Origin: Actinobacillus genomosp. 1
GTDB taxonomy: Bacteria; Pseudomonadota; Gammaproteobacteria; Enterobacterales; Pasteurellaceae
NCBI RefSeq assembly: GCF_029774175.1
Contig: NZ_CP103834.1
Coordinates: 506,501-570,500 of the forward strand
Direction: 5' to 3'
DNA length: 64,000 nt
The notes below the pieces were generated by a model, which did not search any database, was not told the origin of the DNA, and worked only from the letters and a program-made list of their open reading frames with translations. Each line of letters begins with the position of its first letter. Position 1 is the first letter of the stretch. The position numbers were made by a program, and so were the translations under genes. Positions 15,758 to 24,753 of this stretch are shown in pieces.

Positions 15758-16810
15758 ATGTTTAAAAAATTTCTAGGATTGTTTTCTAACGATCTTTCTA
15801 TCGATCTTGGCACGGCAAACACATTGGTTTATGTGAAAGGTCAAGGTATTGTTTTAGATGAACCGTCAGTCGTTGCCGTACGTCAAGACCGTATCGGTTC
15901 TTTAAAAAGTATTGCGGCGGTAGGTTCGGATGCTAAATTAATGCTTGGTCGTACGCCAAAAAGTATTACGGCGATTCGTCCGATGAAAGACGGTGTAATC
16001 GCTGATTTCTTTGTTACGGAAAAAATGTTACAGCACTTCATTAAACAGGTGCACAGTAATAATTTTATGCGTCCTAGCCCACGCGTATTGGTGTGTGTGC
16101 CGGCAGGTGCAACGCAAGTGGAACGTCGTGCGATTAAAGAATCTGCAATCGGTGCCGGTGCTCGTGAAGTGTATTTAATTGAAGAGCCGATGGCGGCGGC
16201 AATTGGGGCGGGATTACCGGTACATGAAGCGACAGGTTCGATGGTTATTGATATTGGTGGCGGTACGACGGAGGTTGCGGTACTTTCATTAAACGGTATC
16301 GTTTATTCGACCTCTGTACGCATTGGCGGTGATAAATTAGACGAAGCAATTGTTGCTTATGTCCGCCGTCATTTCGGTTCTGCAATCGGTGAAGCGACAG
16401 CAGAGCGTATTAAAAAAGAAATTGCGATGGCAATTATTCGTGATGAAGACGAAGTTCGTAAAATGGAAGTACACGGTCATAATCTTGCCGAAGGCGCACC
16501 CCGTACTTTTGAACTGAATTCAACACATGTATTGGAAGCTATTGAGCAGCCGTTAAACGGAATTGTAGAAGCGGTAAAATCAGTATTAGAACAATGTCCG
16601 CCTGAACTTGCGGCAGATATTTTTGAGCGTGGTATGGTATTAACCGGTGGCGGTGCATTACTAAGAAATATCGATGTATTGCTTTCCGAAGCAACGGGCG
16701 TAACGGTAATCGTGGCAGAAGATCCTTTAACCTGTGTTGCTCGCGGTGGTGGTAAGGCTCTTGATATGATTGATATGCACGGCGGCGATATCTTTAGTAG
16801 CGATGAATAA
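15758..16810 (+). CDS. mreB: rod shape-determining protein MreB
   Basis: A 350-aa bacterial actin that assembles membrane-bound filaments and directs lateral wall synthesis. An N-terminal amphipathic helix (MFKKFLGLFS) precedes phosphate-1 motif DLSIDLGTANTLVYV. Phosphate-2 is MVIDIGGGTTEVAVLS and the adenosine motif is VLTGGGALLRNID. First gene of mreBCD, with 116 bases before mreC. Confidence 0.97.
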   Translation: MFKKFLGLFSNDLSIDLGTANTLVYVKGQGIVLDEPSVVAVRQDRIGSLKSIAAVGSDAKLMLGRTPKSITAIRPMKDGVIADFFVTEKMLQHFIKQVHSNNFMRPSPRVLVCVPAGATQVERRAIKESAIGAGAREVYLIEEPMAAAIGAGLPVHEATGSMVIDIGGGTTEVAVLSLNGIVYSTSVRIGGDKLDEAIVAYVRRHFGSAIGEATAERIKKEIAMAIIRDEDEVRKMEVHGHNLAEGAPRTFELNSTHVLEAIEQPLNGIVEAVKSVLEQCPPELAADIFERGMVLTGGGALLRNIDVLLSEATGVTVIVAEDPLTCVARGGGKALDMIDMHGGDIFSSDE

Positions 16811-16842
16811 GCCGACTATTTATTGATATGAGTATTTGCGAT

Positions 16843-16871
16843 GGATAATGGCAGTAAAATGTCCATTATCC
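16843..16871 (+). other. hairpin between mreB and mreC
   Basis: GGATAATGG (16843-16851) pairs perfectly with CCATTATCC (16863-16871). No T-run follows, so it may stabilise the mreB transcript or tune mreB-to-mreC expression rather than terminate. Confidence 0.45.
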
Positions 16872-16926
16872 ATTGTTTATTATCAATCTCCATCTCTCAC
16901 TCATTTACTTCTCAAAATAGTGAACA

Positions 16927-17976
16927 ATGAAACCAATTTTTGCTAAAGCCCCATCATTAGGCGTACGCCTATTTCTTGCTATCGTTATTTCTATCGTGCT
17001 GATTGCTTTTGACGGTAGAAGTAGTGCGATTATTCAATTCCGTAATATGTTGGAAACCGCAATAAGCGGTTTATACTATTTTGCCAATACGCCGCGTTCC
17101 GTATTAGATGGAGTAAGTAATAACTTTATTGATAACAATAAGTTACAAATGGAGAACCATGTATTAAAAGAGCAATTACGCGAAAAGAATGCGGATCTTT
17201 TATTGTTGGATCAACTTAAAGTAGAAAACCAGCGATTACGCTTATTACTTAGCTCACCGTTACGTCAAGACGAATATAAAAAGATCGGTGAGGTTTTAAC
17301 CGCTGAGATGGATGCTTATCGTCAGCAAGTGATTATTAATCGAGGAAAAAGTGACGGGGCTTTTGTCGGTCAGCCGATCATTGATGAAAGAGGAGTGGTC
17401 GGGCAAGTTATTTCTGTTGGTGAGAAAAGCAGCCGAGTACTGTTAATTACGGATGTAACCCATGCGGTACCTATCCAGGTATTACGCAATGATGTACGTG
17501 GTATTGCAAACGGTACGGGACACAATGACGAGCTTTTTATTGATAATTTACCTCGTTCGGTCGATGTGGTGAAAGGTGATGTACTCGTGACTTCCGGTTT
17601 AGGCGGCAGGTTCCCTGAGGGATATCCGGTAGCTATTGTTGAAGCCGTAACCAATGATACGCAAAGCCAGTTTGCTCGAATTGTGGCACGCCCTCTCGCT
17701 TCTTTTGAGCGTTTAAGATATTTGCTTTTATTATGGCCTACCGGCGAGGAATTACGTAAAGCACAAAGTTTATCACCGCAGCAAGTACGAGATGTAGTGG
17801 AAGAAAGACGGAATAGTTTAAATCCGTTAGAGCGTTTAAATGAGAAAAAGAAAGAAGAAGTAAAAGAAGAAACTAAAGAAGAGTTGTTAGACGGTCCGGA
17901 TGACGTGATAAATCCGGCGAGTCAATTTGAAGCAGATGATGAAGAAAATCATCATACAGAGCAAGGAGCGGAGTAA
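16927..17976 (+). CDS. mreC: rod shape-determining protein MreC
   Basis: A 349-aa bitopic inner-membrane protein linking MreB to periplasmic wall enzymes. A single membrane helix (about 15-35) is followed by a coiled coil (about 72-112, MENHVLKEQLREKNADLLLL) and the beta-barrel MreC core. The C-terminal 60 residues are unusually acidic and Lys/Glu-rich (EKKKEEVKEETKEELLDGPD), longer than in E. coli. The stop overlaps the mreD start by one base. Confidence 0.95.
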   Translation: MKPIFAKAPSLGVRLFLAIVISIVLIAFDGRSSAIIQFRNMLETAISGLYYFANTPRSVLDGVSNNFIDNNKLQMENHVLKEQLREKNADLLLLDQLKVENQRLRLLLSSPLRQDEYKKIGEVLTAEMDAYRQQVIINRGKSDGAFVGQPIIDERGVVGQVISVGEKSSRVLLITDVTHAVPIQVLRNDVRGIANGTGHNDELFIDNLPRSVDVVKGDVLVTSGLGGRFPEGYPVAIVEAVTNDTQSQFARIVARPLASFERLRYLLLLWPTGEELRKAQSLSPQQVRDVVEERRNSLNPLERLNEKKKEEVKEETKEELLDGPDDVINPASQFEADDEENHHTEQGAE

Positions 17977-18464
17977 TGCGAACGAATCCATTATTTCAGA
18001 TTTTAGTATTACTTTTAATTTTTATTATCGCTTTTGTGTTGGAAATTATGCCTTGGCCGGTCGGATTACAAGGATTACGCCCAACTTGGGTCGTACTTGT
18101 TCTTATCTATTGGGCATTGGCATTACCAAATAAAATCAGCGTCGGAACGGCATTCTTAGCGGGTATTGTTTGGGATCTGGCGCTAGGTTCTATTTTAGGG
18201 ATCCATGCACTAGTGCTATCCGTTGCAATTTATTTTGTGGCGAAGCATCACCTCATTTTACGTAATTTATCGCTTTGGTTACAGGCGATCTTGGTAATGC
18301 TTTATGTAATACTTATTCGTTTTATGATTTTCTTCGTGGAATTGGTATTACATAGTGCCGAGTTTAATACGCAAGAAATTTTAGGTGCAATTATCAGCGG
18401 TATTTTATGGCCGTGGATCTTTTTACTTATGCGCCAAATTCGTCGTCAGCTCAGATTACGTTAA
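17976..18464 (+). CDS. mreD: rod shape-determining protein MreD
   Basis: A 162-aa polytopic inner-membrane protein with five or six hydrophobic segments (for example residues 6-24 and 104-124). MreD is the third member of the elongasome scaffold with MreB and MreC. The start codon shares a base with the mreC stop (TAATG). The motif PNKISVGTAFLAGIVWDLAL is typical. Confidence 0.93.
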   Translation: MRTNPLFQILVLLLIFIIAFVLEIMPWPVGLQGLRPTWVVLVLIYWALALPNKISVGTAFLAGIVWDLALGSILGIHALVLSVAIYFVAKHHLILRNLSLWLQAILVMLYVILIRFMIFFVELVLHSAEFNTQEILGAIISGILWPWIFLLMRQIRRQLRLR

Positions 18465-18476
18465 TGGAGTATGACT

Positions 18477-19817
18477 ATGAGTAGTCTATCCTTTGATTTT
18501 TCAGCAGATTTTAGACCGTTACCCGCCAGAATGCGTCCCCGCACATTGGCGGAGTATATCGGGCAATCTCATCTTGTCGGAGAAGGTAAACCGTTACGTC
18601 GTGCGATAGAAGCGGAGCATTCTCATTCTATGATCTTTTGGGGACCTCCCGGCACAGGTAAAACGACGCTGGCCGAAATTATTGCACATCATTTTGATGC
18701 GGAAGTAGAGCGTCTTTCCGCCGTTACAAGCGGTGTAAAAGAAATTCGTGAAGCGATTGAGCGAGCTAAGCTCAACCGACAAAGCGGCAGACGAACATTG
18801 CTGTTTGTAGATGAAGTGCATCGTTTTAATAAAAGCCAACAAGATGCTTTTCTCCCACATATTGAAGACGGCACCATTATTTTTATTGGTGCAACGACAG
18901 AAAATCCATCCTTTGAATTAAATAACGCCTTACTTTCTCGTGCAAAAATTTATATTTTGAAGTCATTGCAGGCGGTCGAAATTGTGCAAGTTTTAACAAA
19001 TGCCCTCTACAATAAAGAACGAGGATTAGGCAATGAAAGCTATTGCATTGAAGATAATGTTATTGAATTACTCGCCGATTATGTAAATGGGGATGCAAGA
19101 TTTGCCTTAAATTGCTTAGAGCTAATGTCGGATATGGCGGAGACTTCCTCTCAAGGAAAACGTCTAAATAAAGCGTTATTGGCTGAAGTTTTAGGAGAGC
19201 GACAAGCGCGCTTTGATAAAGGCGGTGATCGTTATTATGATTTGATTTCAGCATTGCATAAATCGGTACGAGGCTCATCACCGGACGGAGCATTGTATTG
19301 GTATGCAAGAATTTTAACCGCAGGCGGTGATCCGCTATATGTCGCGCGTCGATTACTGGCGATAGCTTCGGAAGATATTGGCAATGCGGATCCCAGAGCG
19401 ATGCAAGTTGCGATTAATGCTTGGGACTGTTATACCCGAGTCGGAGCTTATGAGGGCGAAAGAGCCATTGCTCAAGCGGTGATTTATTTAGCGGTTGCGC
19501 CAAAAAGTAATGCGGTTTATAACGCTTTCAATGAAGCGAAACGTCTTGCGAAAGAGGGCAAAGATTACGATGTACCGGAACATCTGCGCAATGCACCGAC
19601 TAAGTTGATGAAATCGTTAGGTTACGGTGAAGAGTATCGTTACGCCCATTATGAGCCGAATGCCTACGCTGCAGGAGAAAACTATTTTCCGCCGGAATTA
19701 AAGGATACCGTATTTTACCATCCGACGGAACGAGGTATGGAAAAGCAAATTAAGGAAAAATTGCAGTGGTTAAAAGCACAAGATCAATCCAGCTTGCAAC
19801 AACGTTACAAGCGGTAA
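18477..19817 (+). CDS. rarA: replication-associated recombination protein RarA (MgsA)
   Basis: A 446-aa AAA+ ATPase related to clamp-loader subunits; acts at stalled replication forks. Walker A GPPGTGKTT (56-64), Walker B LLFVDEVHRF, and sensor residues GATTENPSFE are present. The ATG at 18477 is chosen over the ATG at 18471 because GGAG (18466-18469) is only one base before the earlier codon but seven before this one. It follows mreD by 12 bases and may be co-transcribed. Confidence 0.95.
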   Translation: MSSLSFDFSADFRPLPARMRPRTLAEYIGQSHLVGEGKPLRRAIEAEHSHSMIFWGPPGTGKTTLAEIIAHHFDAEVERLSAVTSGVKEIREAIERAKLNRQSGRRTLLFVDEVHRFNKSQQDAFLPHIEDGTIIFIGATTENPSFELNNALLSRAKIYILKSLQAVEIVQVLTNALYNKERGLGNESYCIEDNVIELLADYVNGDARFALNCLELMSDMAETSSQGKRLNKALLAEVLGERQARFDKGGDRYYDLISALHKSVRGSSPDGALYWYARILTAGGDPLYVARRLLAIASEDIGNADPRAMQVAINAWDCYTRVGAYEGERAIAQAVIYLAVAPKSNAVYNAFNEAKRLAKEGKDYDVPEHLRNAPTKLMKSLGYGEEYRYAHYEPNAYAAGENYFPPELKDTVFYHPTERGMEKQIKEKLQWLKAQDQSSLQQRYKR

Positions 19818-19864
19818 AATTTTAAGATTTTTTTGCAAAATTTCAGAGAAATCGGACCGCTTGT
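19807..19864. terminator. uptake-signal inverted pair after rarA
   Basis: ACAAGCGGT (19807-19815, overlapping the rarA stop) and ACCGCTTGT (19856-19864) flank imperfectly complementary AT-rich DNA. It is a probable terminator in addition to serving DNA uptake. Confidence 0.55.
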
Positions 19865-19898
19865 ATTTTACTGAACAATAAAAACAATAGAGAGAGAA

Positions 19899-20684
19899 AT
19901 GTTTGAAATTCTATTCCCAGCTTGGCTAGCCGGCTTATTATTGGCATTTATTACCGCCCCGCTAGGGGCTTTTGTGGTATGGCGCAAAATGGCCTATTTC
20001 GGCGATACGCTTTCTCATTCCGCCTTACTTGGTGTCGCACTTGGTATCTTTTTACAGATTGATCCTTATATTGCGGTTATTGTTATGACGCTGATTTTAG
20101 CGATGTTACTGGTATGGTTAGAGCATAAAACCGCTTATTCTTTAGATACGGTATTGGGAATTATCGCACACTGTAGCTTATCGCTGGGGGTAATTACCAT
20201 TAGTTTGCTTGATAATGTTCGTGTTGATCTGATGTCGTATCTATTCGGTGATTTACTGGCAATTGATTTTGACGATGTGGTATTTATCGGCAGCGGAACG
20301 TTATTTATCGCCGGTGTTTTAGGTTATTTTTGGAAAAAATTACTCTCGATTACGATTAGTCCCGAATTAGCGCAAATTGAAGGATTGAATGTGGTACGTT
20401 TACGTTTAGTATTGATGTTACTTACCGCATTAACCATCGCATTAAGCATGAAGTTTGTCGGTGCGCTGATTATTACTTCTTTATTAATTATTCCGTCGGC
20501 AATTGCCCGTCGTTTTGCTCAAACACCGGAAGCTATGGTCGGATACGCTATTGTATTCAGTATGCTTTCCATTACGGGAGGGTTATTATTTTCTGCGTGG
20601 AAAGATACGCCGGCAGGGCCTTCGGTTGTCGTTTGTGCCGGAGCCATCTTTTTACTTTCGCTGTTTAGAAAAGAGAAAGTATAG
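19899..20684 (+). CDS. znuB: zinc ABC transporter permease ZnuB
   Basis: A 261-aa polytopic ABC-3 family permease with about seven membrane helices; pairs with the ATPase ZnuC and the periplasmic ZnuA to import zinc. The motif WRKMAYFGDTLSHSALLGVA is typical of ZnuB. The ATPase gene is 20 kb away (40499-41317), so the usual znuCB pair is split here. A related manganese permease is possible, but the motif and the presence of a matching His-tailed ZnuC favour zinc. Confidence 0.9.
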   Translation: MFEILFPAWLAGLLLAFITAPLGAFVVWRKMAYFGDTLSHSALLGVALGIFLQIDPYIAVIVMTLILAMLLVWLEHKTAYSLDTVLGIIAHCSLSLGVITISLLDNVRVDLMSYLFGDLLAIDFDDVVFIGSGTLFIAGVLGYFWKKLLSITISPELAQIEGLNVVRLRLVLMLLTALTIALSMKFVGALIITSLLIIPSAIARRFAQTPEAMVGYAIVFSMLSITGGLLFSAWKDTPAGPSVVVCAGAIFLLSLFRKEKV

Positions 20685-20803
20685 TGATAAATCAGGAAAA
20701 TTAATTTATATAGCAAAATAAATATAAATAATGACTATAAGCTATAAAATTTTTGATCTAGTTCTATTGAATTATTTTTAAGATTTGCCAAAATATAACC
20801 ATT

Positions 20804-20835
20804 AGGCCAGCTAGCCAGCTGGTCTTTCTTTTTTA
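20804..20835 (+). terminator. terminator after znuB
   Basis: GGCCAGCT pairs with AGCTGGTC around AGCC, followed by TTTCTTTTTT. It lies 28 bp before the next start codon, so it could also act as an attenuator of the amidotransferase gene. Confidence 0.6.
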
Positions 20836-20862
20836 TCACCCTACCTAACGAAGAATAAATTT

Positions 20863-21660
20863 ATGTGTCAATTACTCGGAATGAATTGCAACACCCCAAC
20901 GGACATTACCTTCTCCTTTGAGGGATTTCGCCGCCGCGCCGGTTTAACGGATCAACATACGGACGGTTTCGGTATCGCGTTTTTTGAAGGTAAAGGCGTA
21001 CGTATTTTTCGAGATAACCGACCGGGTGCTTCTTCGCCGATGGCGGATCTTGTCAGTCAATATCGTATTAAATCGTTCAATGTGATTGCACATATTCGTA
21101 AAGCCACCCGAGGCGATATTAATTTAGAAAATACACATCCGTTTATTCGAGAATTGTGGGGTGAAAACTGGGTGTTCGCACATAACGGAACAGTAGAAGG
21201 GGTAGGCGTTTGTGAGGAATGTCATTATCAGCCTATCGGTTCGACAGACTCGGAAGCCGCATTTTGTTGCTTAGTGTCTCAGCTGAGAGAACGTTTCTTA
21301 AAAAAACCGAGCGAGAAAGAAATTTTTGATGCGGTTGTAGAAATTACTTCCGAAATTGCCAAACACGGCGTATTTAATTTTATTTTATCGAACGGACATT
21401 GGATGATTGCTCGTTGTTCGACCAATCTACATTATGTAACACGTAAAGCACCGTTTAGCACGGCATTACGTGATGATGACGTAGAAATTGATTTTAGCAA
21501 ATACACCACCGCAAATGATAAAGTCACCATTATTACCACGCAGCCGCTTACCAAAAACGAAAAATGGGTCAAAATGAAAAACGGCGGTTATGCGTTTTTT
21601 AAAAACGGCGATTTAGTCGAAGAAATTGAAGGAACATTACCTGAACAAACACACGTGTAG
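20863..21660 (+). CDS. yafJ: YafJ-type class II glutamine amidotransferase
   Basis: A 265-aa N-terminal nucleophile hydrolase domain. Cys2 becomes the nucleophile after Met removal (MCQLLGMNCN). TDGFGIAFFEG, HIRKATRGDINLENTHPF and FAHNGTVEG are the conserved glutaminase pocket segments. No synthase domain is attached, so the substrate is unknown, as for E. coli YafJ. Confidence 0.9.
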   Translation: MCQLLGMNCNTPTDITFSFEGFRRRAGLTDQHTDGFGIAFFEGKGVRIFRDNRPGASSPMADLVSQYRIKSFNVIAHIRKATRGDINLENTHPFIRELWGENWVFAHNGTVEGVGVCEECHYQPIGSTDSEAAFCCLVSQLRERFLKKPSEKEIFDAVVEITSEIAKHGVFNFILSNGHWMIARCSTNLHYVTRKAPFSTALRDDDVEIDFSKYTTANDKVTIITTQPLTKNEKWVKMKNGGYAFFKNGDLVEEIEGTLPEQTHV

Positions 21661-21680
21661 TGTAAAAATTCCATAAAAAA

Positions 21681-21717
21681 AGACCGCTTGTTATTTATTG
21701 CAAGCGGTCTTTTTTTA
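21681..21717. terminator. bidirectional uptake-signal terminator between yafJ and metX
   Basis: AGACCGCTTG (21681-21690) pairs with CAAGCGGTCT (21701-21710), with an A-run before and a T-run after. It serves the two converging genes. Confidence 0.9.
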
Positions 21718-21738
21718 TCTGTTTTTAGCAAACGGAAA

Positions 21739-22815
21739 TTAGGTTTCCGTTTGTAATCCTTTTCTAATCATCGGCTCAAAGAAATCATAATCAACTAAGA
21801 AAGCATCATGCCCGAAGTTGGAATGAAATTCGTGATAATCCACCTGCACGCCGGCAGCTTCTAAACGCTGTTTACTTTTTAGTACATCAATTTGCTTAAA
21901 TAGCTGATCACTAGTAATCGCAACCAAAGTGTAATTTGCTTTAATTCGTTTTAACGCATCAATTTCATGTTCATAGCCTAACGCCGGATCATATAAATCC
22001 AAAGCGCGTAATAAACGTAAATAGCTGTTGGCATCAAAGCGATCTAAAAATTTTACTCCCTGGTAGCTCAAATACGATTCCACTTGAAAATAATCGCCCC
22101 AAATTTCGGTTTGTTGCTTCATTTCACGCCCGAAAGCACGGGCTAATTGTACATCGGTACGATAAGTCAGCATGCCGAGCATACGAGCGATTTTTAAACC
22201 GTTATCCGGCGGTAAGCCGTCGTAATAGTCACCGTGATTAAAATGTGGATCGTTGATAATCGCTTGGCGCATTACGTGGTTAAAACCGATCGCTTCCGCA
22301 CTTAACGTAAGTGATGAACATAAGTTAATAATATTATTCACAAAGTCGGGATAACTAATTCCCCACTGTGTGGCTTGCATTCCACCGAAAGAACCGCCGA
22401 CTACCGCATGTAAATGGCTAATACCTAACGCATCGAGTAAAGCCTTTTGTACTTCGACAATATCTTGCACCGTAATAATTGGAAATTGACTTCCGTAAGG
22501 CTTACCTGTTTTAGTATTAATTGAGGACGGACCTGTCGTACCTTTACACCCGCCAAGCACGTTAGAACAAATAAAAAAATAGCGATCCGTATCGAAAGCT
22601 AATCCCGAACCGATAAAATCCTGCCACCAACCTTGTTCCGGTGCATTTTTATAAGGTTCGGCATCGCCGGTGAGCGCATGGCAGAGTAAGACGACATTAC
22701 TTTTATCCGCATTCAGCGTACCGTATGTTTGGTAAGCGACATCAATCGGCGAAAGTGTTCCGCCGAGTATCAGGGAAAGAGGTTTTTCTGAAAAAAGGGT
22801 AATGCTATGCGCCAT
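21739..22815 (-). CDS. metX: homoserine O-acetyltransferase
   Basis: A 358-aa alpha/beta hydrolase that activates homoserine for methionine synthesis. The nucleophile elbow GGSFGGMQA has Ser142; NVLGGCKGTTGPSS forms the oxyanion and substrate region; the catalytic His is in HSNFGHDAFL. The upstream region has tandem MetJ boxes, so repression by methionine is expected. MetX homologues that use succinyl-CoA exist; acyl specificity is not settled from sequence by eye. Confidence 0.94.
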   Translation of the reverse strand: MAHSITLFSEKPLSLILGGTLSPIDVAYQTYGTLNADKSNVVLLCHALTGDAEPYKNAPEQGWWQDFIGSGLAFDTDRYFFICSNVLGGCKGTTGPSSINTKTGKPYGSQFPIITVQDIVEVQKALLDALGISHLHAVVGGSFGGMQATQWGISYPDFVNNIINLCSSLTLSAEAIGFNHVMRQAIINDPHFNHGDYYDGLPPDNGLKIARMLGMLTYRTDVQLARAFGREMKQQTEIWGDYFQVESYLSYQGVKFLDRFDANSYLRLLRALDLYDPALGYEHEIDALKRIKANYTLVAITSDQLFKQIDVLKSKQRLEAAGVQVDYHEFHSNFGHDAFLVDYDFFEPMIRKGLQTET

Positions 22816-22873
22816 GGCTTTTCCTAAGGTTAAAAAATTTTGCGAAAATTAGACCGCTTATTATTATCAGTAT

Positions 22874-22970
22874 AGACGTCTAAACGCCTAAAAATATGTA
22901 TAAATTAATCGTCAAACACATCTTTGTCAAGAAATTTTAGCCGTCTAAACGTCTAAAATTTTAGACAAAG
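22874..22970. promoter_or_regulatory. MetJ operator boxes
   Basis: Tandem 8-mers close to the consensus AGACGTCT: AGACGTCT (22874-22881, perfect) with AAACGCCT (22882-22889); and AGCCGTCT (22939-22946) with AAACGTCT (22947-22954), with a further AGAC half-box at 22963. They lie 60-155 bases upstream of metX and also upstream of the divergent sanA-like gene. Confidence 0.85.
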
Positions 22971-23107
22971 TTAAACTTGCAATTTAAGCTAACTAGGATA
23001 TGCTAAATTTTTTTGAACCTTTCAGAACTTATGTAGTCTATCGGTGGTCAAATTAACAAATACTTAAAATTAGACCGCTTGTTTTTAATGAAACAAATGG
23101 GAATCGA

Positions 23108-23797
23108 ATGGAATTAACTCAAGCAACAGAAAGTTTGCCAAAGACGTCTTTATGGAAAAGGTGTCTTTCAATCTGCCCTCGTATTGCGTTAGTAAGTTTT
23201 GCAATAGCACTTTTTTTGAGTATAGCTATTTTTATTATTGATTATGCGACAGGTATTTATGTTAAAGATAATATTTATACCGATATTAATAAATTACCAA
23301 AACACCAAAATGCCGTTGTATTAGGGACTTCTAAATTTTATGCAAAAGGTACACCGAATTTATATTATAAATATCGTTTAGAAGCAGCAGAAAAACTTAT
23401 AAAAAATGGAAAAGTAGAAAGGCTTTTAGTAAGTGGCGATAATAAAACACCTTATTATAATGAACCTAAAGTAATGTTAAACGATTTGGTGAGAATGGGA
23501 ATTGGAAAGGAATTTATTCAGCAAGATTTTGCCGGTTATCGTACATTAGACTCTATTGTTAGAGCGAGTAAAGTATATCGCTTAGAATCATTTGTCATTA
23601 TAACTCAGAAGTTTCACTGTGAACGTGCTTTATTTATTGCTAAATATCATGGTATTAATGCAGTCTGCTTTGTTGCAAAATACCCGGAAGGACATATAAA
23701 AGTGAGACTTAGAGAACTTTTAGCTCGAATCGGTATGATATGGGATTTTATGGTTCGGACAGAACCGGAAACGTTAGAGAATAAAAAATCACAGTAA
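23108..23797 (+). CDS. sanA: SanA/YdcF-family (DUF218) inner-membrane protein
   Basis: A 229-aa protein with one membrane helix (about 25-47) and a DUF218 domain (about 67-215) containing AVVLGTSKF, RLLVSGDNK, YRTLDSIVRA and ITQKFHCERALFIA. SanA of E. coli affects envelope permeability to vancomycin at high temperature; the biochemical activity is unknown. Divergent from metX. Confidence 0.85.
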   Translation: MELTQATESLPKTSLWKRCLSICPRIALVSFAIALFLSIAIFIIDYATGIYVKDNIYTDINKLPKHQNAVVLGTSKFYAKGTPNLYYKYRLEAAEKLIKNGKVERLLVSGDNKTPYYNEPKVMLNDLVRMGIGKEFIQQDFAGYRTLDSIVRASKVYRLESFVIITQKFHCERALFIAKYHGINAVCFVAKYPEGHIKVRLRELLARIGMIWDFMVRTEPETLENKKSQ

Positions 23798-23853
23798 ACT
23801 CATGTATTGTGAAAATTTTATAATCTTTAGCTAAGAATAGCAGAAGAATACAA

Positions 23854-23899
23854 AAGCGGTCTGATTTGCAAAAAATTTAACAAATCAGACCGCTTGTCA
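23854..23899. terminator. bidirectional uptake-signal terminator
   Basis: AAGCGGTCTGATTTG (23854-23868) and its exact reverse complement (23881-23895) form a 15-bp stem between converging sanA and lutC. Confidence 0.8.
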
Positions 23900-23922
23900 T
23901 TTATAAATAATGGAATGACAAA

Positions 23923-24621
23923 TTATAGATCGTCAATCACAACATAGATTTTCGACACCGGACCATGTACGCCGACCACTTTGATTAATTCAATATCGGC
24001 GGTTGCACTCGGACCTGAAATGATATTTACGCAAGACGGCATACGTTCGCCGGCTTGAGCTTTCTCATGCAGAATTTGCGCAAGCTGTGCCACTCGAGGT
24101 AATACGGTGCTTTTGCGTACGACGACGATAGACGTTGTCGGTAATAAGCTGGTTGAACGTCCGTTATCTTTAGAAGCGAATAAGACGATACCGCCTGATT
24201 CGGCTAAACCGTATTCACCATATACGATACCGATATTGGCTTTTTCGGAGTGAGAAATATTTTCTTCACGATTGGTAAAATCCCAAATATAGCTATCAAA
24301 TTTCTCTTTGACCGCATCGGTAATACCTAAATTTTCAAGACGAGCATCATTATTTAATACGATATTTCCGCCGCCGTATTTTTCACAAACTTCTAATACG
24401 GCTTGTGCTACGTCAGCTTCTTTAGTTTCAACCACATCAACCAATAACACTTTTGCAAAATTCATAAATTCGTTGCAAAGTTCTTGTTGAGAAAGATGGG
24501 TTAAACGTGTGGTAGGGTGATTATTTACCGGTGTTTCCATTTGATCAGGCACTAATTTACGTTCTCTACCCATACGTTGTGCCAGTTTATTTAAAAAGTT
24601 TTCACGATTCTGTAAGTCCAT
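23923..24621 (-). CDS. lutC: lactate utilization protein C (LutC/YkgG)
   Basis: A 232-aa DUF162/LUD-domain subunit of the LutABC L-lactate dehydrogenase complex, which feeds electrons from lactate to the respiratory chain. Conserved YGEYGLAESGGIVLF and SGPSATADIELIKVVGVHGP are present. Last gene of the operon lctP-lutA-lutB-lutC, 132 bases after lutB; that gap carries an imperfect uptake-signal inverted repeat (about 24667-24722), which may reduce read-through. Confidence 0.92.
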   Translation of the reverse strand: MDLQNRENFLNKLAQRMGRERKLVPDQMETPVNNHPTTRLTHLSQQELCNEFMNFAKVLLVDVVETKEADVAQAVLEVCEKYGGGNIVLNNDARLENLGITDAVKEKFDSYIWDFTNREENISHSEKANIGIVYGEYGLAESGGIVLFASKDNGRSTSLLPTTSIVVVRKSTVLPRVAQLAQILHEKAQAGERMPSCVNIISGPSATADIELIKVVGVHGPVSKIYVVIDDL

Positions 24622-24753
24622 TGTGTTGTCCTATTTTTGCCACATTATTAATTTTTACTCATACAATAAGCGGTTAGAATTTATTGAATTTTTGCAAACT
24701 TTTATCTAAAAATAACCGCTTATTTGCCGAGGCTGTGGTTCAAGTCAAATTAA